The notes beneath the pieces are model-generated. The model was given only the letters and a program-made list of their open reading frames with translations. It was not told the origin of the DNA and did not search any database. A program made the translations under genes and the position numbers. From NCBI GenBank assembly GCA_910577225.1, contig CAJTMV010000001.1, positions 268,973 to 332,972 on the forward strand: DNA of 64,000 nt, read 5' to 3'. Below are positions 1 to 8,867 of this stretch, one piece after another; position 1 is the first letter of the stretch; each line of letters starts with the position of its first letter. This DNA comes from an uncultured Eubacterium sp. GTDB lineage: Bacteria > Bacillota > Clostridia > Lachnospirales > Lachnospiraceae.

Positions 1-879
1 GCTGTCTCCTTTAAACGCTTCTGTGCCAAGCGATGTCAGTCCGACCGGCAGTAAGATTTTTTTCAGCTTTTTACATTCCGCAAACGCGCTGTCTCCGATT
101 TTCTTTACCGTTTCCGGAATCGTAATCGTCTCCAGTGTCGGCGCTCCCCAGAACGCTCCGTCTGCAATTTCCGTCAGCGTAAAAGAAACCGCATCCGGCA
201 CCTTGTATTCCGCCGCGGTATTTGCAAGCGGATACTGCACAAGCGTATACAATCCGGTTCCCGCCCCAGCGGTATAATAATACAGCGCATTATCGATCAC
301 TTTATATCTCTGGTTCCCGTCTCCGACCTTGATACTGTTTAACGCCACACAGTCCGTAAACGCGTATTTGCCGATAGACGTCGTAGTCGACGCAATTTCT
401 ACTGTCGTCAGATCGTGGCAGGCGAAAAACGCTCTGTCTCCGATCGTACGTATACCAAATATTTTTCCGTCTTTATTTGTACCGCCTGACATAATTAACT
501 TTTCAATACCGAGATTTCCGCTAAATGCACTGTCCGCAATTGCCGTAACCGCATATTCCGTCGAATTTTCGTCCGGCTTTGCCGAACCGTTTCCGCCGGA
601 TGTATCGCCGCCAGTCGGACGCGTTACAATAATTTTGGTCGGTATCGCCAGCTCTTTCATACTTCCGCCATATCCGGTAATCGTAGCTTCCTTACCTGTG
701 ATACGAAATGTAAAGCCGCCCGCTGTCGTCCTGCCATCTGTTGAAGTATCTTCCACCTCACTGCCGCTTTTCGAATTCTGCGCAGCCATTACGAACCGCG
801 CCTCTTCATATGGTATTGTAACAGCCGAGGTAAGCGTTACCGCCGCTGCAAGCGCAGCTGCCCATATCCTTTTGTTCAT
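1..879 (-). CDS. BspA-like leucine-rich repeat secreted protein (3' end beyond window)
   Basis: The reading frame is open from the ATG at 879 to the window edge, so 293 residues are visible and the C-terminus is missing. A ribosome site (CAGGGGG) sits 6 bases upstream. Residues 1 to about 32 form a signal peptide (MNKR followed by an Ala/Leu/Val-rich stretch). From about residue 90 there are repeats of the BspA/LRR_5 type, with recurring I-xx-xAF and L-xx-I-xIP patterns such as IGDRAFFAC and IGDSAFAEC. The family is extracellular, and these repeats usually mediate binding to host or other bacterial surfaces. The specific ligand cannot be told. The same repeat type recurs at the C-terminus of the C1 peptidase at 21947-24085. 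Confidence 0.85.
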   Translation of the reverse strand, partial: MNKRIWAAALAAAVTLTSAVTIPYEEARFVMAAQNSKSGSEVEDTSTDGRTTAGGFTFRITGKEATITGYGGSMKELAIPTKIIVTRPTGGDTSGGNGSAKPDENSTEYAVTAIADSAFSGNLGIEKLIMSGGTNKDGKIFGIRTIGDRAFFACHDLTTVEIASTTTSIGKYAFTDCVALNSIKVGDGNQRYKVIDNALYYYTAGAGTGLYTLVQYPLANTAAEYKVPDAVSFTLTEIADGAFWGAPTLETITIPETVKKIGDSAFAECKKLKKILLPVGLTSLGTEAFKGDS

Positions 880-1074
880 TTCAGTCCCCCTGTATTCTGC
901 TTATCGCATTTTCTGTTTCGGATTTGGAAATTTCAGCTTTCCGATCCGCAAAATCTGCAACTGTTTACAGATTTTGTCTGAACTATAACAATTATATACT
1001 ATCTTCCCATATTCTTCAACCAAAAACGTATGGAAACAACAGGTAAAATATGGATCAAAACCCTGCGGCAGCAA

Positions 1075-1692
1075 TTACAACAGACAGTCGATATGATTTC
1101 CTGTAAAACGAACGACCGGCTGCTGTGCCAAAGCGGCAGCCGTACCCGCGGACGACTGACCTGCCGACGATTGTTTTGCCCGTTCGTTCGGACCCGGAAG
1201 ATTCAGATTCTTTCTGTAAAACAGGCGATACGTCTGTTTCATCTGCTTTTCAGTCATCTTTCCATAATCGGCATCTTTGGAAAACAGCTGGCTGACGCTG
1301 TATCTGCTCGTATCCTGCAGCGCCTTTTTATCCACTTTCAGCTGTCCGCTGCTCTGGATTTTAATACCGATCTCTTCCAGCTCCAGAGCATATTCCTTTG
1401 TCATTTTTTTCATTTTGGAAAGATGACGGCTGACCTCGCTGTCATCCAGCCCTTTTGCCGAATCGATATAATTGTTATACGTACTGACAAACGCCTGTAC
1501 CTTATTCATCAGTTCCCCGCCTTCGCCTGTATCATAATCATAATCGCCCAGATCTCTGACTGCACGCTGAACCGCCCTGAGATCCGCCGGAAGCAGATTG
1601 CGGGACTTTTGTCCGTATCTTCCATTTTCCGTCGCACCAAATACATTTCCCTTATAATATTGCTTCATATAATTCGAAACTGTCAGACTCAT
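1075..1692 (-). CDS. Small protein with FliD/hook-associated-like helical region
   Basis: About 205 residues and not confidently recognised. I chose the ATG at 1692 because AGGAGG lies 8 bases upstream; the in-frame ATG at 1698 would be only 2 bases from that site. The middle third is helical and contains a segment (VSTYNNYID, then a spacer, then EEIGIKIQSSGQL and VDKKAL) resembling the C-terminal helix and 'L-x-x-IGI...G-x-L-x-VD...L' pattern of flagellar cap protein FliD/HAP2. There is no signal peptide or membrane segment. The tail is rich in Ser/Ala/Gln. No flagellar gene is adjacent, although flagellar rod genes occur near 55-57 kb. The link to flagella is inference. Confidence 0.6.
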   Translation of the reverse strand: MSLTVSNYMKQYYKGNVFGATENGRYGQKSRNLLPADLRAVQRAVRDLGDYDYDTGEGGELMNKVQAFVSTYNNYIDSAKGLDDSEVSRHLSKMKKMTKEYALELEEIGIKIQSSGQLKVDKKALQDTSRYSVSQLFSKDADYGKMTEKQMKQTYRLFYRKNLNLPGPNERAKQSSAGQSSAGTAAALAQQPVVRFTGNHIDCLL

Positions 1693-1896
1693 ATCCATTT
1701 CCTCCTGTCTGCTATTTATAATAACCGTAGAGATAGCCTTTAGTATATATTTCGTCCATTTCTTATATTTTCATAAGAGAATTCTGACATTCGGCAGGCA
1801 ATTTTTCTCCTGACGCCGCGTCCGCCGGATTCTGATCCTGTATAGAAAAGAACCGTATCACTTTTTGATTAGAATTTCATGAAGGCGGATCTGCAT

Positions 1897-2619
1897 TTAT
1901 AATACTTTGGATAAAAACTCCTGCGTTCTCGCATGCTTCGGATGATCAAATACCTGTTCAGGCGTTCCCTGCTCCAGGATCTGACCCTGATCCACAAAAA
2001 ATATGCGGGTTGCCACTTCTCTTGCAAATCCCATCTCATGCGTCACAACCGCCATCGTCATACCGTCGTCCGCCAGTCCCTTCATTACTTCCAGCACTTC
2101 TCCTACCATTTCCGGATCCAGAGCGGAAGTCGGCTCGTCGAACAGCATCATCTTTGGCTTAAGCGCAAGCGAACGCACAATTGCAATACGCTGCTTTTGT
2201 CCGCCAGACAGCTGTCCCGGATATGCGTCTGCTTTTTCCGACAGATTGACAATTTTAAGCAGACGAAGCGCTTCGTCACGTGCCTGCTCTGCTCCCATCA
2301 GTTTTAGCTGTATCGGCGCCAGCGTAATATTATCCATAATGGACAGATGCGGAAACAGATTAAAGTGCTGAAACACCATACCCATCTGCTGACGAATCTT
2401 ATTAATATCCACGCCTTTCCCCATAATATCTGTCCCGTCAAATATAATCTGTCCGCTCGTCGGCTGCTCCAGCAGATTCAGACAGCGCAGAAAGGTGGAT
2501 TTTCCGGAACCGGAAGGCCCGATAATTGCAATCTTTTCCCCGGCCTCTATATTTTCTGTAATATCATTCAGTACCAGATGCGTTCCAAATTTTTTTGTAA
2601 GGTGTTTAACGGCGATCAC
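1897..2619 (-). CDS. glnQ: Polar amino acid ABC transporter ATP-binding protein (GlnQ type)
   Basis: This is the 240-residue ATPase of an amino-acid importer, the usual length for the GlnQ/HisP family. Walker A is GPSGSGKST near residue 35, the Q-loop follows in MVFQHFNLFPH, the signature is LSGGQKQR, and Walker B plus D-loop reads LFDEPTSALDP. The His switch is in VVTHEMGFA. It overlaps the permease gene by 14 bases and is the last gene of a binding protein-permease-ATPase operon. The exact amino acid cannot be assigned from sequence; the gene symbol is a family label. Confidence 0.93.
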   Translation of the reverse strand: MIAVKHLTKKFGTHLVLNDITENIEAGEKIAIIGPSGSGKSTFLRCLNLLEQPTSGQIIFDGTDIMGKGVDINKIRQQMGMVFQHFNLFPHLSIMDNITLAPIQLKLMGAEQARDEALRLLKIVNLSEKADAYPGQLSGGQKQRIAIVRSLALKPKMMLFDEPTSALDPEMVGEVLEVMKGLADDGMTMAVVTHEMGFAREVATRIFFVDQGQILEQGTPEQVFDHPKHARTQEFLSKVL

Positions 2620-3325
2620 TTTCCCTCAGTCTCCTTTCTACAATTCCCATAATCCAGGTAAAGAACATTACGACTGCCAGATAAACGGCAGCTGCAGCCA
2701 GCAGAGGTACCAGCTGATCATAAGTAACGCCTCCGACAATTTCCGCTCCTCTTGTCAGATCGTTCAGTCCGATGGTTCCACTGATGGACGTTTCCTTTAA
2801 CAGCGTAATAATCTCGTTAATTAATGCCGGCAGCGCATTTTTAAACGCCTGAGGCAGAATAATCCTGCGCATGGTCACCGTATAGCTAAGACCGAGAGAA
2901 CGTCCGGCTTCCATCTGTCCCTGGTCGATCGACATAATTCCGGAGCGGAAGATCTCGGCCAGATATGCGCCCGAATTAATGCCGAACGCGATGATTGCCG
3001 CCATTACCTTGCTGTCCAGATTTTGCAAAAAGAAAAAATAAAATAACAGCAGCTGTACGAGTGTAGGCGTCCCGCGAATAACTGTCAGATACAGCCTTGC
3101 AATTGTATTCAGCAGCCAGAACACAATTCTGGCCGGCATATTCAGCTCTTCCTGTTTGATCTGATCGTGGGACGAACGGATAATCGACACGACGATGCCG
3201 ATCACCAGTCCGAGCAAAAGCGCTCCTGCCGTAACCTGCAGCGTAATAAGCAGACCGTCGGTAAAGTAGCGCCAGCGGTCGTCCGTAATAAAAAATCTGT
3301 CAATGATTTCTTTTAAATATTCCAT
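2606..3325 (-). CDS. Polar amino acid ABC transporter permease (HisM/GlnP family)
   Basis: A 239-residue inner membrane permease with about five hydrophobic spans. The cytoplasmic EAA loop is visible as EAGRSLGLSYTVTMRRIILPQA, with the conserved G and LPQA, which docks on the ATPase. The N-terminal sequence runs RYFTDGLLITLQVT, typical of the His/Glu/Gln/Arg/opine permease family. It lies between the binding-protein gene (3415-4329) and the ATPase, separated from the former by a hairpin that may lower expression of the membrane components. Confidence 0.92.
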   Translation of the reverse strand: MEYLKEIIDRFFITDDRWRYFTDGLLITLQVTAGALLLGLVIGIVVSIIRSSHDQIKQEELNMPARIVFWLLNTIARLYLTVIRGTPTLVQLLLFYFFFLQNLDSKVMAAIIAFGINSGAYLAEIFRSGIMSIDQGQMEAGRSLGLSYTVTMRRIILPQAFKNALPALINEIITLLKETSISGTIGLNDLTRGAEIVGGVTYDQLVPLLAAAAVYLAVVMFFTWIMGIVERRLRESDRR

Positions 3326-3374
3326 CCGGCTCTTTACTCCTCTTTTCTAATATGTATATGCCTGAATAAAACCA

Positions 3375-3402
3375 GAAAAAGAGGGCGGTAAATATGCCCT
3401 CT
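3375..3402 (-). terminator. Intra-operon terminator/attenuator between binding protein and permease
   Basis: The arms AGAGGGC (3380-3386) and GCCCTCT (3396-3402) pair around a 9-base loop, and on the minus strand the stem is followed by TTTTT. It lies 13 bases after the stop of the binding-protein gene and 50 bases before the permease start. A leaky terminator here would give excess binding protein over membrane components, a common arrangement in ABC importers. That function is inferred. Confidence 0.7.
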
Positions 3403-3414
3403 GTTTCCAATCGA

Positions 3415-4329
3415 TTATTCTGATACAATATATTTATCAATAATTGACTGAATCGTTCCATCTTCTTTCAGACTGACAAGCGCGTCGTTTACTGCTTTTA
3501 CAAGCGCATCATTGCCTTTTGCAATCGCTGCGGCATAATCTTCCACTGCGTATTCTGTTTCCAGCAGTTTCAGTCCATCCGTACTCTTTACAAAAGAAAG
3601 CGCCGGCTGATTATCGATAATTACCGCGTCAACTTTCCCCTGTTTTAATGCCATAACCGCATCTGCGCCTTTGTTATAAGCCTCTACATTTTCCTCACCG
3701 AAATCTTCTTTTGCATAGATATCGCCTGTGGTTGACAGCTGTACGCCGATCTTTTTGCCAGTCAGATCCTCGATGCTCTGAATATCCGAATCTTCCGGAA
3801 CAATGACTGCCTGAATGCCAGTTGCATAAGAATCAGAAAAATTCACTGCTTCTTTCCGCTCGTCTGTCACAGTCATACCAGCCAGACCAATATCTGCCTT
3901 GCCCTGTGTTACCGCGATAATAATGGAATTAAATTCCATATCTTCGATTTTTAATTCCAGACCCAGCTTGTCCGCGATCGCTTCGGCGATCTCTACATCG
4001 ATACCGACGATCTCGCTGCCTTCATAATACTCATACGGCGGAAACGTAGCGTTCGTAGCCATTGTCAGCACGCCTTCTTTTACAGTCTGTAATTGAGTGG
4101 CAGCTGCATCTGTCCCGTCGTCTGCTTTTGTATCTGCTGCAGACGCGCTGTCATCCGCTTTTGTATCCCCGGATGCGTCGTCTTTCTGCTCTGCGTCATC
4201 TGCCTTTGTAATCTGCGCATTTACATCCGTACCGGTCGACGCATTGCCATCATCTGCCGCGCTGCCGCATCCCATCAGCATTGCCGCAGTTAATGTACAT
4301 GTTACTAATGCTGCTATTAATTTTTTCAT
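3415..4329 (-). CDS. Amino acid ABC transporter substrate-binding lipoprotein
   Basis: A 304-residue lipoprotein. The frame stays open upstream to 4452, but I place the start at the ATG at 4329, which has AGGAGG 7 bases upstream and begins a proper lipoprotein signal (MKKLIAAL, lipobox LMGC with Cys21). Residues 22-75 are a low-complexity Asp/Ala/Lys/Thr linker. From about residue 80 the bacterial solute-binding family 3 fold is clear: ATNATFPPYEY, IVGIDVEIAEAIADKLG, and ADIGLAGMTVTDERKEAVNFSD. It would capture an amino acid outside the membrane and deliver it to the permease at 2606-3325. Confidence 0.94.
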   Translation of the reverse strand: MKKLIAALVTCTLTAAMLMGCGSAADDGNASTGTDVNAQITKADDAEQKDDASGDTKADDSASAADTKADDGTDAAATQLQTVKEGVLTMATNATFPPYEYYEGSEIVGIDVEIAEAIADKLGLELKIEDMEFNSIIIAVTQGKADIGLAGMTVTDERKEAVNFSDSYATGIQAVIVPEDSDIQSIEDLTGKKIGVQLSTTGDIYAKEDFGEENVEAYNKGADAVMALKQGKVDAVIIDNQPALSFVKSTDGLKLLETEYAVEDYAAAIAKGNDALVKAVNDALVSLKEDGTIQSIIDKYIVSE

Positions 4330-4371
4330 TTTATCCTCCTTTTGCGGTCTGTCCGCACCAATATCGTTGCC

Positions 4372-4400
4372 ATTATACCTAAAAACTGAAAAAAATGCAA
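4372..4400 (-). promoter_or_regulatory. Sigma-A promoter of the amino acid ABC transporter operon
   Basis: On the minus strand TTGCAT (4400-4395) is followed after 17 bases by TATAAT (4377-4372), giving a leader of about 35 bases before the start at 4329. The same hexamer pair and spacing occurs before the diguanylate cyclase gene. Confidence 0.7.
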
Positions 4401-4453
4401 TCATAAATATGCAAAAACGAGCGACTTTATAATCGAAATATACATAAATCATG

Positions 4454-4487
4454 AAAAAATCCCCGGCAAAATTGCCGCGGGATTTTT
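4454..4487 (-). terminator. Rho-independent terminator of the histidine kinase gene
   Basis: The arms AAAAATCCC and GGGATTTTT flank a GC-rich inner stem (GGCAA/TTGCC). On the minus strand the hairpin ends in six T. It lies 5 bases after the kinase stop at 4492. Confidence 0.85.
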
Positions 4488-4491
4488 CGAT

Positions 4492-7047
4492 TTATTTTAA
4501 ATATTTCTGAAACGTACGCATACACTCCCGAATATCGAGCGGTTTCGTCAGGTGATCGTTCATTCCGCTTTCAAAGCACCGCTGCGCGTCGTCTGCAAAA
4601 GCGTCCGCTGTCATCGCTATAATCGGAAGATCTCTGTCCGGCCGGTCCAGCGCGCGGATCGTCCTTGTGGCATCATAACCGTTCATCACAGGCATACGCA
4701 CATCCATCAGCACCGCGTCATAAAATCCGACTTCTGACTGTACAAACTTATCCACGCAGTCCTGCCCGTTTACCGCCCATTCCAGCTGCAAACCGACCGC
4801 CGAAAAGATCTCGTTTGCAATCTCCCAGTTAATATCGATATCCTCCGCCAGAAGAATATGCTTTCCGGTAAAATCAGGTTCCTCATCCTGATCTGACACC
4901 CCCATCTTTTCGCCGTCCACATATTGTTTTAAACGGGCGAACAACGTGGATCGGAACAATGGCTTGGATATAAATCCTTCTATATCGGCATCCATAATTT
5001 CTCCTTCCAGCTCGCTCCAGTCGTATGCTGAAATCAGAAAAATCGGTACGTCTCTGCCCACTCTTTTGTGTATCTCCCGAATGGTCTGCATGCCGTCCAT
5101 CTTCGGCATCTTCCAGTCTATAAGCACAAAATGGTAATCTTCTTTTCTGTTATGCCGCTCTTCGATCAGTTCTACCGCCTGCATACCGTCCAGCGTCCAG
5201 TCTGCACGTACGCCAAGCGATTCCAGATTTGCAACCGCGCTCATACAAAGCATCTCGTTATCATCTACGACGAGCACGTTCCAATCCGGCAGCTGCATAT
5301 CCTCTTCAGACTGATCTGCTTTCAGGAAATCCACAATGACATGAAAACAGCTTCCCTCTCCCTGTTTACTGCGTACTTCAATCTCTCCTCCCATTAACGT
5401 GACAATGCTCTTCGTAATCGATGTGCCAAGTCCCGTTCCAACAATTTTCTGCACTTTTTCATTTTCCTCTTCTCGTGCAAACGTATCAAAAATCTTCTTC
5501 TGGAACTCTTCGGACATACCGATGCCCGTATCTTCCACCATAAAATGCGTACATACGTAATTCTCGCCTTTTTCAGACGCTTCCTGCCACAGATGCACAT
5601 CGATCCTGCCCTGCTCCGGCGTAAACTTTACGGCGTTTGACAAAAGGTTCAGCAGCACCTGATTCAGCCGTACGGCATCACAGCAGACATTTTCCGCCTG
5701 AATATCCCGAATAAAAATATCAAAAAACTGATTGTGTTCTTTTATCTGAGGCTGCATAATATTCACAATATCGTCCATCGCCTCCCGAAGCGACATCTGG
5801 CCCATATTTAACGTCATCTTTCCGCTTTCGATCTTGGACATATCCAGCACGTCGTTAATCAGGCCCAGCAGATGCTTGCTGGACAAACGCACCTTGTTCA
5901 GGCACTCCTCCACACGCATGTCATTGTGTATATTGCGCAGCGCGATTTCCGTCATACCGATAATTGCGTTCATCGGAGTACGGATATCATGACTCATGCT
6001 CGATAAAAATTCGCTCTTTGCCATATTGGCCCGTACCGCTGCACGCTCCTTCTTATCCAGTTCTTTCATCTGCTGCCTGGACAGCCGGTAATACATAATA
6101 AAAATGATAAGCATTGTAAACAAAATGATCATTGCCGAACTGATCATAATCATAATCCGTACCGAATCCAGATTACTCAGCCGGTCGTTTAACACTCCGC
6201 TCGGCATCACCGCAACCAGATACCAGTCTACATTTTCCGAAATCGGCGTACAGCACAAAAACCGATGCTCTCCTCCTATCGATACAACGGTGTAGTACCT
6301 CCTGTCCGCATGCATGGCCTCCTTCATTTCATCAATATAATCATCGGCCGTCTTACCGTCCATTTCCTCAAATATCGCTCTCACACGGTTAAAATAGTTA
6401 TCCCGATACGCGTCGTTACTTCGTATTACAAAGGAACCGTCCCTGGCTATGACATGCGAATAGACCCTTGCATTTTTTTCATCCAGGAAAAGCGCTTCTT
6501 TTAAATAATCCATTGGCACACCGCCGATCAAAGCCATACTGGCGCTTCCGTCTTTTAACGAATATTCTGCAGCCTTTGCCAGCAGCAGATATTTATTGCC
6601 GTCTTTATCTTCCGCAACGCCAATCCCGCTCCCGTTTTTACGAATGCTTTTAGCCAGATTATCATAGTCGGAAATATACAGACGCTCTCCAACGATCCGC
6701 TCCTCTTCGCCATCAGATGAATACAGTCCCATATAGGAAAATTCTCTCACCTGCGTGCTGAATTTCAGCTCTTTGATCAGCTGATCATAAGTAACGTTTT
6801 GCGGAGCTGTACGTTTGATCACTCCGTTCACCTGTTCCAGGCGCAAATCTGTAATGGAAGAAAATTTCTGCTGTATCTGAAAGCTGACTTCTTCCATATA
6901 AATCCCGCTAATATCTTCCACAGAATCTTCCGTCTGTTTCTGCATATACAAAATTGCTCCGGTAAACACTCCAAAACAAACAATTAAAACGCTGATGACG
7001 CTGACTGTGAAAAATCTTTTTATTCTTTTATCCAATAATTTACCCAT
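4492..7047 (-). CDS. Hybrid sensor histidine kinase with two receiver domains
   Basis: An 851-residue membrane-bound phosphorelay kinase. A first membrane span (about 12-34) and a second (about 297-320) enclose an extracellular sensor of roughly 260 residues resembling Cache/PAS-like sensors. The HisKA domain carries the phospho-acceptor His353 in SMSHDIRTPMN. The ATPase domain has N-box NLLSNAVKF (about 467-475) and G1 box EDTGIG (Asp506). Receiver 1 has acidic DDN (595-597) and phospho-acceptor Asp644 in VLIDW. Receiver 2 has AEDIDIN (735-741) and Asp782 in LMDVRMP. No HPt domain is present, so an external phosphotransferase or output is expected. The diguanylate cyclase gene lies immediately upstream on the same strand (51 bases), so it may share signalling with it. 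The signal is unknown. Confidence 0.93.
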   Translation of the reverse strand: MGKLLDKRIKRFFTVSVISVLIVCFGVFTGAILYMQKQTEDSVEDISGIYMEEVSFQIQQKFSSITDLRLEQVNGVIKRTAPQNVTYDQLIKELKFSTQVREFSYMGLYSSDGEEERIVGERLYISDYDNLAKSIRKNGSGIGVAEDKDGNKYLLLAKAAEYSLKDGSASMALIGGVPMDYLKEALFLDEKNARVYSHVIARDGSFVIRSNDAYRDNYFNRVRAIFEEMDGKTADDYIDEMKEAMHADRRYYTVVSIGGEHRFLCCTPISENVDWYLVAVMPSGVLNDRLSNLDSVRIMIMISSAMIILFTMLIIFIMYYRLSRQQMKELDKKERAAVRANMAKSEFLSSMSHDIRTPMNAIIGMTEIALRNIHNDMRVEECLNKVRLSSKHLLGLINDVLDMSKIESGKMTLNMGQMSLREAMDDIVNIMQPQIKEHNQFFDIFIRDIQAENVCCDAVRLNQVLLNLLSNAVKFTPEQGRIDVHLWQEASEKGENYVCTHFMVEDTGIGMSEEFQKKIFDTFAREEENEKVQKIVGTGLGTSITKSIVTLMGGEIEVRSKQGEGSCFHVIVDFLKADQSEEDMQLPDWNVLVVDDNEMLCMSAVANLESLGVRADWTLDGMQAVELIEERHNRKEDYHFVLIDWKMPKMDGMQTIREIHKRVGRDVPIFLISAYDWSELEGEIMDADIEGFISKPLFRSTLFARLKQYVDGEKMGVSDQDEEPDFTGKHILLAEDIDINWEIANEIFSAVGLQLEWAVNGQDCVDKFVQSEVGFYDAVLMDVRMPVMNGYDATRTIRALDRPDRDLPIIAMTADAFADDAQRCFESGMNDHLTKPLDIRECMRTFQKYLK

Positions 7048-7098
7048 AATCTTTACTACCCCGCTCTTATATTACACTTTTTTCCAAAAATCTGCTTT

Positions 7099-8166
7099 TT
7101 AAACAACCACGCGGTTTCTGCCGCGCTGCTTTCCAAGATACAGTTTTTCGTCCGCGCTTCGTATCACCTTTTCATAATTACTATCTGCCAGTCCGCATGC
7201 AATCCCGGACGTAATCGTAATCTGAATCGGGCATCCTGCAGCCTGAATCACCAGAGACTCCACTTCCCGCCGCAGTTCTTCCATCTTGGCATACACCAGT
7301 TCCTGTGTATGATCCGGAAAATATAGAATGAATTCTTCTCCTCCCCAGCGAACAGCCAGATTATCTTTTCCAGCCGTATCCTGCAGACAGGACGCTACTT
7401 TCATTAATACCTTATCCCCCGCCTCGTGACCATATGTATCATTTACTTTTTTAAAAAAATCAATATCGACCATTGCGATCACAAAATCGGTACGCTTTCC
7501 GTATGGGATTTCCTCGATATATCGTTCCAGAAACCGACGATTGTACAGCCTCGTCAGCGCGTCATGATTATTGCTGTATTCCAGCGATTTCCACACTTTC
7601 TCCGTCTCTTTGGAATAAAAAAATGTCGCTGCCAGTACAATGGTTCCCGTAATGCCGATATTGACCAGATAAAACGATGTCTGATACGGTGTCATTACCT
7701 GCTGAATACCCGGAAAACGAATATCCAGAATACATACGAAACCCTCCAGCGCAAGCGTTGTAACAATACCAATGATCTGGTAAACAAATCGCTTATTCCC
7801 ATACGAAGGCGCCAGATAAAATACAGCTGCCGACATTCCGACAATATACAGAAAAAAACCATAATCCGGACCAAGCGCAATTTCGCTTAAAACAGAAAAG
7901 AGCATAATTTCAAAATAAGTCAATACCATACTATGCTCTGACGTATCTTTTTTTATAAATAACAGATTAAAATAAAATGCGCTGCTGAACATGTTCAGCG
8001 CCGACAGTTGCCAGACGTCGATAAAATGGAAAATAAGCGTATAAATCCCATGAATGGTAAGACAGACTGCTAAAAAAAGCATATTGCGGTTTTTGGTAAA
8101 CCAGTCGACAGCCTTTTGCATTTTTAGAATTATTTTCATACCTGATTCATTCATTTGTTTTTCCAA
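7099..8166 (-). CDS. Membrane-anchored diguanylate cyclase (GGDEF domain)
   Basis: 355 residues from a TTG start at 8166; an in-frame ATG at 8154 with GGAAA just before it is an equally plausible start. Residues about 30-185 hold six hydrophobic spans. A GGDEF domain occupies about 195-355, with the start motif DALTRLYNRRFLER, MVDIDFFKKVND, and the active-site loop GGEEF at 275-279. The usual RxxD inhibitory site upstream of the loop is absent (the equivalent stretch is GKDN), so product inhibition through that site is not expected. It should convert two GTP to c-di-GMP, a regulator of motility versus attachment. It is followed by the hybrid kinase gene. Confidence 0.92.
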   Translation of the reverse strand: MEKQMNESGMKIILKMQKAVDWFTKNRNMLFLAVCLTIHGIYTLIFHFIDVWQLSALNMFSSAFYFNLLFIKKDTSEHSMVLTYFEIMLFSVLSEIALGPDYGFFLYIVGMSAAVFYLAPSYGNKRFVYQIIGIVTTLALEGFVCILDIRFPGIQQVMTPYQTSFYLVNIGITGTIVLAATFFYSKETEKVWKSLEYSNNHDALTRLYNRRFLERYIEEIPYGKRTDFVIAMVDIDFFKKVNDTYGHEAGDKVLMKVASCLQDTAGKDNLAVRWGGEEFILYFPDHTQELVYAKMEELRREVESLVIQAAGCPIQITITSGIACGLADSNYEKVIRSADEKLYLGKQRGRNRVVV

Positions 8167-8210
8167 TCTGTACTATGAATGTATTTCTATTTAATCTGTG
8201 TCCTGACCGT

Positions 8211-8239
8211 ATTATAATCTATTTTTCTATGAGATGCAA
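8211..8239 (-). promoter_or_regulatory. Sigma-A promoter of the diguanylate cyclase gene
   Basis: On the minus strand TTGCAT (8239-8234), a 17-base spacer and TATAAT (8216-8211) predict a transcript start near 8204, about 38 bases before the TTG at 8166. Confidence 0.7.
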
Positions 8240-8867
8240 TAATGTATTCTCGATTCTGCATGGAGAACACTGCGGATTGTTACTGTTCAAACCAGGACTT
8301 TGCAGCGATGCGGGGCGATATTCAAAAGAAAAACAGCCGTATCCTGCAAAACTTCTGATCAGAAGTATGCGATACGGCTGTTTATCATTCTGTTTCACGT
8401 TATTCACTGATTTCAACATTGTTTTGTTTTTATTCATGCCTGTACTTTCATTGACAAGCCACTGTTTCAGGTTATCTCTTTTTATGTTCGCTGCCATATA
8501 ACGGAACGTAAAAAATCGGGACTCTGCGGCTGCCAAATTTAAAAATCAAAACTTTATAATCGTCTGACTCATAGTATGGCTTACATTTTTGCTGCGCAAG
8601 AGTCTGATGCTTTTTATTTAATTTCATAGTTCATAATAACCTGTCGAAAAGTACCGCGCATCAAATCAGCCGGAATATTCATTCCTGTCTCCGCGACCTC
8701 AGACCGCATGTACTTTCACCCGGAACCCCTCTCCTGTCAATCTTTTTCTTTTGCATAGTTGAGACAACAGCGCCACTCGCTTGTTTTCCTTTCAATAACG
8801 GAGACGGAACTGATTTTTATTTTCATGGGCCTTGTATTTTTATGCCGGATATTTCATCAGCAGCTGA
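8240..8867. other. Gene-poor interval between blaI-like gene and diguanylate cyclase promoter
   Basis: About 630 bases without a gene I can support. Open frames exist on both strands (for example 8219-8536 on minus), but they lack good ribosome sites and family resemblance, and run across the strong hairpin at 8331-8383. Apart from that hairpin I see no riboswitch, tRNA or repeat. A short untranslated RNA ending at the hairpin is possible. Confidence 0.5.
8331..8383 (-). terminator. Strong orphan terminator-like inverted repeat
   Basis: Perfect 13-base arms AAACAGCCGTATC (8331-8343) and GATACGGCTGTTT (8371-8383) enclose a further palindrome (ACTTCTGATCAGAAGT). On the minus strand the stem runs into TTTTTCTTTT, a good intrinsic terminator. 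The nearest upstream minus-strand gene ends 485 bases away at 8868, so it either ends a long 3' tail or an unannotated RNA, or insulates the diguanylate cyclase promoter. Confidence 0.75.

Noticed and set aside
8219..8536. 105-codon minus-strand frame in the gene-poor interval
   Set aside because: It spans the strong terminator hairpin, ends inside the region of the diguanylate cyclase promoter, and shows no protein-like pattern.
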